From Aulosira sp. FACHB-615 (lineage in GTDB: Bacteria; Cyanobacteriota; Cyanobacteriia; Cyanobacteriales; Nostocaceae): 64,000 nt of DNA. A program made the position numbers and the translations under genes. The DNA lies in contig NZ_JACJSE010000005.1 in NCBI RefSeq assembly GCF_014698045.1, forward strand, positions 434,001 to 498,000, written 5' to 3'. Positions 32,965 to 42,643 of the stretch are shown here, one piece after another (position 1 is the stretch's first letter; every line of letters starts with the position of its first letter). The notes beneath the pieces were generated by a model. It saw only the letters and a list, made by a program, of their open reading frames with translations, was not told the origin of the DNA and did no database searches.

Positions 32965-33063
32965 ACAAAAATTCTTCAGTCCACGCAGGTAATCTCAACT
33001 GCTGTTGAATTTCAGGTTCTACAACAGAGTAAACTGTTTCTCGTAGCGGAATCAATTGTGTAC

Positions 33064-33238
33064 GGTGAGAAATATATAGGACTTACCCATAAAAACGAAG
33101 AATCAAGGGTTTTGGCGAGGGTGTAGGGGTACAGGGGAGCCACTGGCGTGGGTGGGTTTCCCAACTTGAGCCAAGTGGCGTGTGTATGTATCTAAAAACC
33201 TTACGTCACACACCCTTATACCCAATACCCTAATTACA
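33064..33238. repeat. Dispersed-repeat cluster between NRPS and sqdX
   Basis: It contains ATAGGACTTACCCATAAAAA (a MITE-like terminus), a GGTGTAGGGGTACAGGGG tract and a GC-rich palindrome-like segment (GGAGCCACTGGCGTGGG ... CAAGTGGCG). This is the kind of repeat debris that marks insertion sites elsewhere in the window. Confidence 0.5.
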
Positions 33239-36200
33239 TCAATGCTGATGTTCAAATACTCGATAATCTTGGTTTTGAAGTATCCACCGCATCTTCTCAG
33301 CCTTTGGTGATACTACCTGATGATCTGCTTGTGCTTCCTCTAAGCAAAACCGCAATTTTTCAGCTAACATCTGCACACCTGGTTCTCCCAACATACCTAA
33401 ATGTGTACCAGGAACTTCATGAATTTCTACCCCTTGTTTAGCCATTGCACTCCAGCCTCTACAGGGTTTGAACTGACACCATCGCAAAACTTCTTTGGTG
33501 GTAAATAAAGTTACCTTGCCAGGGTAGGATTTGACTACATAATCTGCCATTGTTGCTTGTTTGATTGCTTCTATTAGTGCCATATTGTAAGGGTTGGCAT
33601 CGTCAGTGAAAGAATGTTCGTTCCATAAGTCGAATTTGCTACTGTGTTTCCCTAATAACATGGATTTAAACCAATCCACTTTGGCGAGAACATAGTTTCT
33701 TCTATCTACAGATGGCAGTCGCAATAGGGTAAGCCAGTAGACATACAATGTCCGCAATAGCGAAGGATGACTGATATATAAGCTGGGGTTATATGTATCA
33801 AACATTGCCAATAAAGCCACGCGATCGCCTTGAGCAACTAACTGACGCGCCATTTCATAAGCAATTGTCCCCCCACTAGAGAAGCCGCCCAAAAGATAAG
33901 GGCCATGAGGTTGAACGGTGCGAATTTCTTTGATGTAGTGAGCGGCCATGTCTTCAACTCTGGTGTGGGGAGCTTGTTTGCCATCAAGTCCTTGTGCTTG
34001 TAAGCCATACACGGGTTGCTCTGTACCCAGATAACGTACTAGAGTTTGATAGCCAATCACATTACCACCAAGGGCGTGAATCAAGAATAAAGGACGTTTC
34101 GCACTACTACCAGGCTGAATTGTCACCAGAGAAGACCAAGAAGTTTTTGTGTTTGATTGGCTGAGAATGTTAGCTAATTGCTCTATGGTTGGTGATTGTA
34201 ATAAGGTAGCGAGGGGGAGTTTTTGACCAAATGCCTTTTCAACTTGTGTAAATAATTTCACCGCCAGTAGGGAATTTCCCCCCAATTCAAAGAAATTATC
34301 TCTAATTCCAACTGATTGAATACCTAAAACCTCTGACCAAATTCGCGCTAACTCAATTTCTATGGTGTTTCTCGGCGCAATCAAGGCTTTTTCTAATTCT
34401 GGTCTTTGGTCGGGGATGGGCAGAGCGCGGCGATCTACCTTACCATTGGGAGTCAGAGGAATTTTGGCGATCGCGACAAAGGCAGATGGAATCATATACT
34501 CTGGTAGTTTCTCTCGCAGAAACCGCCTTAATTCATTCATATTAGGTTTAGATTCATCATTTACCACCACATAAGCCACTAACCGCTTATTTCCTGGCTC
34601 ATCCTCTCTGGCTATAACTACAGTTTCTTCTACAGATTCGTGTTGTGTGAGTACACTCTCAATCTCTCCCAACTCGATACGGAAACCGCGAATCTTAACT
34701 TGATGGTCAATTCGTCCGAGGAATTCAATATTCCCATCGCTGAGATAACGGGCTAAATCCCCAGTTTTGTATAGTTTGGAATTGCCAAAGGGACTGGGAA
34801 TAAATTTTTGGGCTGTAAGTTCCGGTTGATTTAAATAGCCAGAGGCTAAACATTCTCCACCAATATATAACTCTCCAGTCACACCAATAGGACAGGGATT
34901 GAGGTAATCATCGAGAATGTAATATTGAGCGTTTTGGATGGGTTTGCCATAGGGAATACTCTTCCAATGCGGCTCGACTTTGCCGATGGGATAATAATTA
35001 GACCAAATAGTTGCTTCCGTTGCACCACCCAAACTAATCACCTCAACCCCTGGAAAGGTGGTTTTCAGTAAATCTGGTAGGGTGACTGGTATCCAATCAC
35101 CACTCATAAATACTAACCGCAGTTGGGGATGACAATTAGTTGCTTGAACCTTGGGGAAAAAGCCAGCCAGTTGTTGTAGTGCAGGCGGCGCAGAATCCCA
35201 AAAGGTAATCGGCTCATGACAGAGAATGTGTAGTAAAGCTTCTGGATCTCGGACATCATGGCTAGATACAACCCGAATCGAACCACCTGCGGCTAATAGT
35301 CCAAAAATGTCATAAACTGACAGGTCAAAACATAAGGATGTGATAAATAGAACTCTGTCGTTAGCATTAACATTGAAGGTTTTGTTCACCCACTCAATCA
35401 AGTTGATTACTGGTTGATGACGAACTACAACCCCTTTGGGTGTACCCGTAGAGCCAGAGGTAAAAATCACATAGGCGATATCATCAGAACTTGCAGATGT
35501 TGGTAAATTTTCTGTGGGCAGTAAATCTAGATAGGAACGATGCCAAATAGAGGGTGTAGGGGTATGAGGGTGTAGGGGTGTAGGGGAAAATTTACTATGT
35601 GCAGATTTATCTAAACAGATTAAATGTTGCAGTGCGCTCAGTTCTAACGCATGAATACTAGGTAACAAGCAAGTTTGGGTGACTAGACAGTTAATTTGCA
35701 GAGAAGACAGCAATAATTGAATGCGTGCTTTAGGGAAACTGGGTTCTAGTGGAACATACGCGCCGCCAGCTTTCAAAATCCCTAGGACAGCCGGAATCAT
35801 TTCTAGCGATCGCTCTAAATATACACCCACTAACACCCCTGGTTTGACACCCAGTTGCTTGAGGTGATGGGCTAACTGATTAGCTCTCCAGTTTAACTCT
35901 TTGTAGGTGAGTTGTTCTTGTCCACAAACAACGGCTATAGCGTCTGGTGTCTGCTCTACCTGCGCCTCAAACAGTTGATGAATACAAAGTTGTTCTGCAA
36001 AATCTGTTTGTGTATTATTCCACTCCATCAACATTTGCTGTCTTTCATCTGTCGTCAAGAGTGGTAATTCTCCTAAACACTGCCAAGGATTAGTCGCCAT
36101 ACTGGACAATAAAGTTTGAAGATGTCCCAGCATTCGACGGATTTTGGCATCATCAAACTTGTTTTGGTCGTATTTGAGTTTCAATAACAGTTCTGACTCT

Positions 36201-37372
36201 GCATAGCCAACCAATGTCAGGGGAAAGTTAGTTTGTTCTTCTTGTTTTATCTCCAGGTTTTGCCATCTGTCACCTTGAGAACGCAAAACAGAATTCAATT
36301 CATAGTTTTCAAATACCAGAATGCTATCAAACAGAGGTGTACCGCCAGGAACATCACTCCATCTTTGAATATTGGTTAAGGGGGTGTGTTCGTAGTCTCG
36401 TAACGCTACCCACTGCGATCGCAATTCTTTTAGCCAAGTCAAAAGCGGTTTTTCTCCTGACACCTTGACTCGCACTGGTAAAGTATTGATGAGCAATCCT
36501 ACCATCGAATCTGCCCCAGTTACAGAGGAATGACGACAGGCTCTTGTCGCCCCAAACACAACATCAGACTCGCCACTATAACGACTGAGCAATAAAGCCC
36601 AAGCACCTTGTACTAAAGTATTTAGCGTAATTTGATGTTGTTTTGCTAAAGACTGCAACATCACTGTAGTTTTTGCTGATAGTCGAATTGCTTGTTCGCC
36701 AAAACCCTTTTTCTCACCAGGGTTTGAGTCTACTAATAAAGGCGTGGGTGCGGTAAAACCTTTGAGCAAGTCCCGCCAAAAACTTTCTGATTTAGACCAA
36801 TCCTGCTGCTGTAACCATGCAATGTGGTCTTGATAAGGACGAGGTTGGGGTAGTTGTAAGTCTTTACCCTGACAGAAAGCATCGTAAAAGGTGAAAACTT
36901 CTTTAATGATGATGGACAAAGAGCGACCATCTAACAAAACATGGTGAAAAGTCCAAACAAATTGATAGACAGATTCTCTCAACTGAAATAATGCCAGACG
37001 CATCAATGGGGCGGTATTTAACTGAAACCCAAGAGTGCGATCGCTTTGTAGATAAACTTGCAATTTAGTTGATTGTTCTGTATCAGACAAGCCACACCAA
37101 TCTTGCTGTTCTAAGGAAATTTTTACCTGCTGCTGCACACATTGTAGAGGTTCTTGTCCGGTTTCCCAATCAAAACTAGTTCTCAAAACTGCGTGTCGTT
37201 CTACAACTTTCTGCCATGCTTTTTGAAATGCCAAAACATCAATTTTTTCATGTATTAAACAGATTATCTGCTCAATATCCACTCCTGAGTTTTGAGCAAC
37301 TAGACTGTTGAATAGCATTCCTTGTTGTATAGATGAAAGCTGGTATGATTTGTTTACAGTTACTACTTTCAT
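33239..37372 (-). CDS. Single-module non-ribosomal peptide synthetase (C-A-T-TE)
   Basis: 1377 residues. A condensation domain (about 8-430, HHVLLDG) is followed by an adenylation domain (about 455-1000; FTSGSTGTPKGV, FDLSVYDIF, GGATEATIW, YKTGDLAR, KIRGFRIELGEIE, NGKVDRRAL). A carrier domain (DNFFELGGNSLLAV, about 1030-1090) and a thioesterase (GGFSSGGTIAYE, about 1115-1350) complete it. My reading of the specificity pocket is D-L-Y-D-F-S-L-I-W-K, close to cysteine-type codes. Module order suggests it condenses an acyl or aminoacyl partner with one amino acid and releases the product. No phosphopantetheinyl transferase, MbtH or second module is adjacent. A repeat-derived insertion lies between A2 and A3. 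It sits between sqdB and sqdX. Confidence 0.93.
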   Translation of the reverse strand: MKVVTVNKSYQLSSIQQGMLFNSLVAQNSGVDIEQIICLIHEKIDVLAFQKAWQKVVERHAVLRTSFDWETGQEPLQCVQQQVKISLEQQDWCGLSDTEQSTKLQVYLQSDRTLGFQLNTAPLMRLALFQLRESVYQFVWTFHHVLLDGRSLSIIIKEVFTFYDAFCQGKDLQLPQPRPYQDHIAWLQQQDWSKSESFWRDLLKGFTAPTPLLVDSNPGEKKGFGEQAIRLSAKTTVMLQSLAKQHQITLNTLVQGAWALLLSRYSGESDVVFGATRACRHSSVTGADSMVGLLINTLPVRVKVSGEKPLLTWLKELRSQWVALRDYEHTPLTNIQRWSDVPGGTPLFDSILVFENYELNSVLRSQGDRWQNLEIKQEEQTNFPLTLVGYAESELLLKLKYDQNKFDDAKIRRMLGHLQTLLSSMATNPWQCLGELPLLTTDERQQMLMEWNNTQTDFAEQLCIHQLFEAQVEQTPDAIAVVCGQEQLTYKELNWRANQLAHHLKQLGVKPGVLVGVYLERSLEMIPAVLGILKAGGAYVPLEPSFPKARIQLLLSSLQINCLVTQTCLLPSIHALELSALQHLICLDKSAHSKFSPTPLHPHTPTPSIWHRSYLDLLPTENLPTSASSDDIAYVIFTSGSTGTPKGVVVRHQPVINLIEWVNKTFNVNANDRVLFITSLCFDLSVYDIFGLLAAGGSIRVVSSHDVRDPEALLHILCHEPITFWDSAPPALQQLAGFFPKVQATNCHPQLRLVFMSGDWIPVTLPDLLKTTFPGVEVISLGGATEATIWSNYYPIGKVEPHWKSIPYGKPIQNAQYYILDDYLNPCPIGVTGELYIGGECLASGYLNQPELTAQKFIPSPFGNSKLYKTGDLARYLSDGNIEFLGRIDHQVKIRGFRIELGEIESVLTQHESVEETVVIAREDEPGNKRLVAYVVVNDESKPNMNELRRFLREKLPEYMIPSAFVAIAKIPLTPNGKVDRRALPIPDQRPELEKALIAPRNTIEIELARIWSEVLGIQSVGIRDNFFELGGNSLLAVKLFTQVEKAFGQKLPLATLLQSPTIEQLANILSQSNTKTSWSSLVTIQPGSSAKRPLFLIHALGGNVIGYQTLVRYLGTEQPVYGLQAQGLDGKQAPHTRVEDMAAHYIKEIRTVQPHGPYLLGGFSSGGTIAYEMARQLVAQGDRVALLAMFDTYNPSLYISHPSLLRTLYVYWLTLLRLPSVDRRNYVLAKVDWFKSMLLGKHSSKFDLWNEHSFTDDANPYNMALIEAIKQATMADYVVKSYPGKVTLFTTKEVLRWCQFKPCRGWSAMAKQGVEIHEVPGTHLGMLGEPGVQMLAEKLRFCLEEAQADHQVVSPKAEKMRWILQNQDYRVFEHQH
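35551..35587 (-). repeat. Tandem repeat inside the NRPS adenylation domain
   Basis: GGGTGTAGGGG-type units repeated about three times. Read on the coding strand they give SPTPLHPHTPTP, a Pro/Thr/His-rich insertion between core motifs A2 and A3 without frame disruption. Confidence 0.7.
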
Positions 37373-38422
37373 TTTGTTTATCTAACTAGTTTCTAGGGAA
37401 CAAAGATTTTTAAAGTGTCATTCTCAAATTGAGAATCAGATGATTTAAATCCTCTGCTTTCTCTACCAATTAATGAATGATTACCATAAGATATCTAGAT
37501 GCCTCCTAAATACAACAGACCCAATGTTTATGAGCTACAGCAACTGATTGAAAAAAGTAATTAGTAATGAGTCAGAAATTTACTTATTACTCACTGCTTA
37601 TTACTCATTACTTAATACGCATGGTGTACCTCACTTACTTCAACAGTGCTGTCAATACCCTAAGCAAAGGCTGATAACTTATGCAAATCAGAAATTGGTA
37701 AATTCAATAACTTTCACTAGAATTTACTAAGTAGTATTTTCTGATCTGTCTAAAAATAATGAAGAATAATCAAAATCTTAAGAAGAAAATATAAAGATAA
37801 AATTAATCTTACGTAATTTTGAATAATAAGGTTGATATTTTTGACCGTTGATTGGTCGCCAATATGGTATTAATACGAAATACGGATACCATTGGCGAAA
37901 TATTGCCTAACATAAAAACGCCGTATTCACGGCGTACACACAATTACTATTTACAAGGGTTTCAGACTTGATATACCCTTTAAATTGTCATTACGAGCGT
38001 AGCGATAGAGGAGCTTAGTAAGGGGCTTCCAATTAAAAAAATATACTATCATTGTGTAGGCAGGGGGCAGGGGAAAAAGAAAAATACCCTCGCTCGAAAA
38101 TTGGATAATTTATTTTCTGCAAGCCCCTAATTACATAATTGTTATTGCAATTGCTACTGTTCGAGAAGGCTTTCACCTTTTCTAGACGATATAGGACTCA
38201 TAATTTTTTGATTTGGAAAAAAATCAGTACAACCAGATCAGGCTTCTTTCCTACTCCCTACTCCCCATTCCCTACTCCCTGCCTATCATGCTTGCGCTGC
38301 GCTTCGCTGATAAACTACAACTGTCTGGTCGTCATACTGCGCTAGTATATGACGACCAGTTTGAGGCCAGCAAGAGATTTGATTGAGATAAGATTCTGTC
38401 ACCAACCTCATACAGTTTTCAC
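37373..38422. other. 1-kb intergenic region between sqdB and the NRPS gene
   Basis: It holds repeat debris: TTACTCA-type tandem repeats (37565-37615), an inverted repeat CGCCAATATGGTA/TACCATTGGCG (about 37858-37898), a small ACGCCG...CGGCGT hairpin (37919-37936), CCCTACTCC-type tracts (38250-38280) and the 12-bp hairpin at 38325-38359. No gene was recognised. It probably contains the NRPS promoter. Confidence 0.5.
38325..38359 (-). terminator. Hairpin downstream of sqdB
   Basis: A perfect 12-bp inverted repeat (CTGGTCGTCATA, 38325-38336, with 38348-38359) and an 11-nt loop, beginning 64 bp beyond the sqdB stop on its strand. No T run is evident. If it terminates, sqdB is uncoupled from the NRPS and sqdX. 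Confidence 0.5.
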
Positions 38423-39583
38423 CTAATTTCTATGCCAAGAAACTTTCGGCAAAATTTGTTTTTTATCGACTCGTTGTTGATACTTAACTGCAAAGTTTAA
38501 CAGTGAATCAAGTAACGAGTCTGAGAGGTAGTGAGGTTGTAAGCCGAGGTCAAGCAGTTTGGTATTTTTGGCGTTGAAATAATGTTCTTCTTTTTCAACT
38601 CTGGGGTTATCTATGTTGTTGATATCAACATTTAATCCCAAGGCGTTACCTGCTTTTTTGACCATTAATGCCAAGTCACCCACACTAAATAGTTCGGTAA
38701 ATTGGTTGAATACGCGGAATTCTCCAGGTTCAGCAGGATTAGCGATCGCTAATTCCATACAGCGCACTGTATCCCGAATATCTAAGAATCCGCGAGTTTG
38801 CCCACCTTTACCATACACCGTTAAAGGATGACCAATGGCAGCTTGAATACAGAAGCGGTTTAATGCTGTCCCAAATACACCATCGTAATCTAGGCGATTA
38901 ATCAACAGTTCGTCCATTCCGGTTTCTTCGGTTAAGACACCATAAACCACGCCTTGATTTAAGTCGGTGGCACGCAATCCCCAAATCCGACAAGCAAAGT
39001 GAATATTATGACTATCATGCACTTTGCTGAGGTGATACATTGACCCAGGTTGCTTGGGATACGGTAAGGTATCTTTGCGCCCATTATGTTCAATGGTGAT
39101 ATACCCTTCTTCAATATCGATGTTAGGTGTACCATATTCACCCATTGTTCCCAACTTGACTAAGTGGCAGTCGGGGAAGTCTTCGCGCATGGCATACAGC
39201 AAGTTGAGTGTGCCAACTACGTTATTGACTTGGGTGAGAACTGCGTGTTCGCGGTCAATCATGGAGAATGGCGCGGAACGCTGTTCGCCAAAATGCACGA
39301 TCGCATTTGGTTCAAATTGATGTAAAGTTTTTTGCAGAAATTCGTAATTAGTGATATCGCCTACGAATAGGTCGATAGATTTGCCGGTCAAATCTTGCCA
39401 GCGCTGGATACGTTGCTGAATCGGTGCGATCGGAGTCAGAGTTGCGATCCCAAGTTCGTTATCCCAGTGCCGACGCACCAAACTATCTAAAATTCCAACT
39501 TCGTAACCTCGATTGGAGAGGTAAAGTGCGGTTGCCCAACCGCAATACCCATCGCCACCAATAACCAGGACTTTCATTTTCAC
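38423..39583 (-). CDS. sqdB: UDP-sulfoquinovose synthase
   Basis: A 386-residue SDR-family enzyme that makes UDP-sulfoquinovose from UDP-glucose and sulfite, using bound NAD. The N-terminal Rossmann motif VIGGDGYCGWATALYL is characteristic. Other SqdB segments are LDSLVRRHWDNELG, HFGEQRSAPFSMID, the catalytic T/Y/K set in LGTMGEYGTPN and YHLSKVHDSHN, and FRVFNQFTE. The length is typical. The start is MKMKVL, or two codons later. It pairs functionally with sqdX at 31.8-33.0 kb for sulfolipid synthesis. Confidence 0.96.
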   Translation of the reverse strand: MKMKVLVIGGDGYCGWATALYLSNRGYEVGILDSLVRRHWDNELGIATLTPIAPIQQRIQRWQDLTGKSIDLFVGDITNYEFLQKTLHQFEPNAIVHFGEQRSAPFSMIDREHAVLTQVNNVVGTLNLLYAMREDFPDCHLVKLGTMGEYGTPNIDIEEGYITIEHNGRKDTLPYPKQPGSMYHLSKVHDSHNIHFACRIWGLRATDLNQGVVYGVLTEETGMDELLINRLDYDGVFGTALNRFCIQAAIGHPLTVYGKGGQTRGFLDIRDTVRCMELAIANPAEPGEFRVFNQFTELFSVGDLALMVKKAGNALGLNVDINNIDNPRVEKEEHYFNAKNTKLLDLGLQPHYLSDSLLDSLLNFAVKYQQRVDKKQILPKVSWHRN

Positions 39584-39749
39584 CAGTTTTTACTCGCTGA
39601 TAGCTAAATCTATCAGGTTTCTGTACCCCCTCAACCATCAAAAGTAGTGATTAGTGATGAGTTATTAGTCATTAGTCATTGGTCATCTGTCAAAAGACAT
39701 AAGCTGAAAGCATTAAATTCCATACTTCACTCTTTTTATCCTTCTTCCC

Positions 39750-40280
39750 CTATTCCCGACTCCCGACTCCCGACTCCCTATAAATGCGATATTGCTGGGC
39801 TATGTAATAAAACAACGGGTAATAGTTGGAAAACTCTTGGCTGGGGCTTTTTCCCTGCCAGTAATAGGTAACTTTACCTTGAGTTAAGGTCAATTTCATC
39901 GAACCTTCTTGCTGACCAACTTCTACTAACAAAACCCCAGATACTCCTTGTGTAGTCTGAAAGTTAGGCGGGATGGCATTTTTGGGTTCTGGTGAGAGAT
40001 TGCTTGCCCAGCCTCTAATTTCCACATTTTGACTGCGTGGTGAAACTAAGACAACACCATCATCGTTGTCGGGAGTTGCTAACACAGTCCAATTGCGGGG
40101 ATAGGGAAATTCAAAGTCATAACGGGAATTTTTATAAGTCTGCCATTGAGTGTCAGCAACCCTAAAAGGTTGGCTGCATCCTGATAACAGCAACGATAAA
40201 GCGATCGCATTCGCCACAGCTTGCCAATTTGTATAAAAACTTTTATATTTACTACCAGTTTTCACTGAAAAAATAAACAT
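39750..40280 (-). CDS. Predicted lipoprotein, PsbP-like fold possible
   Basis: A 176-residue protein with an N-terminal hydrophobic stretch ending in LLLSGC (about residue 35), a plausible lipobox. The mature part contains YKNSRYDFEFPYPRNWTVLATPDNDDGVVLVSPRSQNVEIRGW and a pattern loosely like small PsbP-fold lipoproteins, though the match is not conclusive. The last ~6 codons (ESGVGSRE) lie in a GGGAGTC tandem repeat, so the stop was probably set by repeat insertion. It is upstream of sqdB on the same strand (166 bp gap, with repeats). Confidence 0.6.
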   Translation of the reverse strand: MFIFSVKTGSKYKSFYTNWQAVANAIALSLLLSGCSQPFRVADTQWQTYKNSRYDFEFPYPRNWTVLATPDNDDGVVLVSPRSQNVEIRGWASNLSPEPKNAIPPNFQTTQGVSGVLLVEVGQQEGSMKLTLTQGKVTYYWQGKSPSQEFSNYYPLFYYIAQQYRIYRESGVGSRE

Positions 40281-40550
40281 AATAATATATTTTCTTCCAT
40301 ATCACTGAGTTTATACAAGTCTTGCAATTATTTAGTTTTATCGAGATTATTCCAGCTTTTATCTAATATTTGACTGCTATTTAAGCTAATTTTAGCTTTG
40401 TTCTAAATATAACTTAGCTTACCTTAACAGGCATAAAACAATGTAAATAAATGTAACGAAATTGCCGTCAAAACGTTTTACCAGCTTGACAAGCAATCAA
40501 GGAGCCGATAACGTGATATACATACCCGGGTAAGACCGCCAAAGAGTTAT

Positions 40551-40904
40551 ATGCAAACGCAAACTAAGCAAAAGGTTACTTTTTATATATCGCCAGAACT
40601 GCACAAAAGGTTGAAGATCCGTTCAGCAATTGATTCTGAGCCAATGTCGGAGCTTGCCGAACGCGCCCTCTACTTCTACTTGGCGAATTCAGAATTAGTA
40701 GAAGAATTAGAAGCTTCTGCTTACGGGAGAACTCACAGAGTTTATTCCTGTCCGACTTGCGAAAGTTCACTTGCGTTACGTGATGGGGAATTAGTTGCTT
40801 TAGGTCATCAGCCTGGATTGATTGGTCAAGAGCCTATATCCATTGATGAAATCGAAGAAGTGCCAACCCATCCCAAGAGTGAAGAAGAGTTAGTCCCTTG
40901 CTAG
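40551..40904 (+). CDS. Ribbon-helix-helix protein upstream of ycf46
   Basis: A 117-residue protein. The N-terminal RHH-like region (QKVTFYISPELHKRLKIRSAIDSEPMSELAERALYFYL, residues 6-45) is followed by a CPTC motif (YSCPTCESSLALRDGELVAL) resembling half a zinc ribbon and an acidic C-terminus ending PC. It probably binds DNA as a dimer. It lies 86 bp upstream of ycf46 in the same direction and may regulate it. Its RHH part is only distantly similar to the protein at 9.9 kb. No toxin partner is seen. Confidence 0.7.
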   Translation: MQTQTKQKVTFYISPELHKRLKIRSAIDSEPMSELAERALYFYLANSELVEELEASAYGRTHRVYSCPTCESSLALRDGELVALGHQPGLIGQEPISIDEIEEVPTHPKSEEELVPC

Positions 40905-40990
40905 ATAAGAATTATGAGTAATTGATTCATAATTCAGTCATCGTTACAATTCTGTTCTTTACAGTATTAGGTCTCAAGTAGGTCGATTGT

Positions 40991-42505
40991 ATGAAAGAAG
41001 AGCTCAACATCTTAATTCAAGCTCAATACCCTCTAATCTACCTTGTGACCTCCGAGGAAGAGCGAGCAGAGCAATCAATTTCCACAATCGCTCAAGTGTT
41101 AAAGCCCCAACGCCGAGTTTATGTATGGACAGTAACTCATGGCATAGTGGAATATGGTCAACCCCGGAATGTAAGCCAACACAACACAGTTTCCCCAGAG
41201 GCGGCAATTGATTGGATAATTCGGCAAAAAGAGCCTGGTATATTTATTCTTAAAGATTTACACCCATTTATTGATGCACCTGCAACAACACGATCGTTGC
41301 GAGATGCGATCGCTAGTTTTAAAGGGCAACAAAAAAATATTATTTTAATGTCGCCGATGCACCAAGTCCCCATAGAATTGGAGAAGGAAGTAGTAGTATT
41401 AGACTTCCAGCTTCCAGATATGGCGGAGTTGAATAAAGTTTTAACTTCCCATTTAGATCATCATCGTGGGCGACGGTTGACAACAGAAGCACGCGAAAAA
41501 CTGCTCAGAGCCGCTTTAGGTTTAACCAAAGATGAATCTGAGAAAGTATATCGCAAAGCCCAAGTCACCACCGGACGACTAACCGAAGAAGAAGTTGATA
41601 TAGTTTTATCAGAGAAAAAGCAACTAATCCGGCGCAATGGCATCTTAGAATATATCGAAGAAGATGAAACCATTGATGGTGTAGGTGGCTTAGAAGAATT
41701 AAAGAAATGGCTGAAGCAACGCTCGAATGCTTTTACCGAAAGAGCAAGAGAGTATGGTTTACCCCAACCCAAAGGAATGCTAATTTTAGGTGTACCTGGT
41801 TGCGGTAAGTCATTGATAGCCAAAACAACATCCCGGCTTTGGGGTTTACCGTTGTTACGCTTGGATATGGGGCGTGTGTATGACGGCTCAATGGTGGGAC
41901 GAAGTGAGGCAAATCTGCGTAACGCCCTCAAAACAGCAGAATCTATCTCTCCAGCGATTCTGTTTATTGACGAGTTAGACAAATCCTTTGCTGGTAGTGC
42001 TGGTTCTGGTGACTCTGATGGTGGCACATCAAGCAGGATATTTGGGTCTTTCCTCACATGGATGCAAGAGAAAAAATCTCCAGTGTTTGTCATGGCTACA
42101 GCCAACCGAGTCGAACGCTTACCTGGAGAATTCTTGAGGAAAGGTCGATTTGATGAGATTTTCTTTGTGGATCTGCCTACACCAGAAGAACGGCGTGATA
42201 TCTTCAATATTCACCTAAGCAAGCGCCGTCGTGAAGACATCTCCCGCTTTGATTTAGAGCAACTAGCCAAGATGTCGGATGGCTTTTCTGGGGCAGAAAT
42301 TGAACAAGCGATTATTGCGGCAATGTATGAAGCCTTTGCCCAAGACCGTGAGTTCACCCAACTAGATATTATTGCGGCACTGAAAGCAACCTTGCCACTG
42401 TCTCGCACGATGCAAGAACAGGTAACAGCCCTCAGAGACTGGGCTAGACAGCGAGCAAGACCAGCCGCATCCTCCGTTGCTGAATATCAGCGAATGGAGT
42501 TCTAA
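40991..42505 (+). CDS. ycf46: AAA+ ATPase, Ycf46 family
   Basis: A 504-residue protein. The N-terminal ~220 residues form the Ycf46-specific region (LNILIQAQYPLIYLVTSEEERAEQ, then IFILKDLHPFID). The AAA+ domain spans ~235-480: Walker A GVPGCGKS, Walker B ILFIDELDKSFAG, sensor 1 ATANR and the arginine finger region FLRKGRFDE. The Ycf46 family is conserved from cyanobacteria to red-algal plastids. I recall a reported link to CO2 or bicarbonate use in Synechocystis, but the molecular role is unclear. It is followed after 138 bp by ycf35, another plastid-conserved gene, which suggests a shared task. Confidence 0.93.
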   Translation: MKEELNILIQAQYPLIYLVTSEEERAEQSISTIAQVLKPQRRVYVWTVTHGIVEYGQPRNVSQHNTVSPEAAIDWIIRQKEPGIFILKDLHPFIDAPATTRSLRDAIASFKGQQKNIILMSPMHQVPIELEKEVVVLDFQLPDMAELNKVLTSHLDHHRGRRLTTEAREKLLRAALGLTKDESEKVYRKAQVTTGRLTEEEVDIVLSEKKQLIRRNGILEYIEEDETIDGVGGLEELKKWLKQRSNAFTERAREYGLPQPKGMLILGVPGCGKSLIAKTTSRLWGLPLLRLDMGRVYDGSMVGRSEANLRNALKTAESISPAILFIDELDKSFAGSAGSGDSDGGTSSRIFGSFLTWMQEKKSPVFVMATANRVERLPGEFLRKGRFDEIFFVDLPTPEERRDIFNIHLSKRRREDISRFDLEQLAKMSDGFSGAEIEQAIIAAMYEAFAQDREFTQLDIIAALKATLPLSRTMQEQVTALRDWARQRARPAASSVAEYQRMEF

Positions 42506-42643
42506 AAGCTTTCCCTGCTAACCCAGGGGAAAGGCTAGTTGAATAAACTAGCAGTTGAGAGAAAAAGCCGCGTCTTGTTCAGTGCGGCTTGCCGATGATA
42601 AACCGTTGTTCTTTTCTCAATCTTCTCATTGGAGGAAACCCAA

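Noticed and set aside
39750..40280. Firm assignment of the lipoprotein as PsbP (photosystem II)
   Set aside because: Only a loose pattern similarity is visible. Without a profile search I keep it as a possible fold only.
41461..42207. A 248-codon minus-strand frame opposite ycf46
   Set aside because: It lacks any recognisable motif, is Ser/Arg-rich as expected for an antisense shadow, and lies entirely within a strong AAA+ gene.
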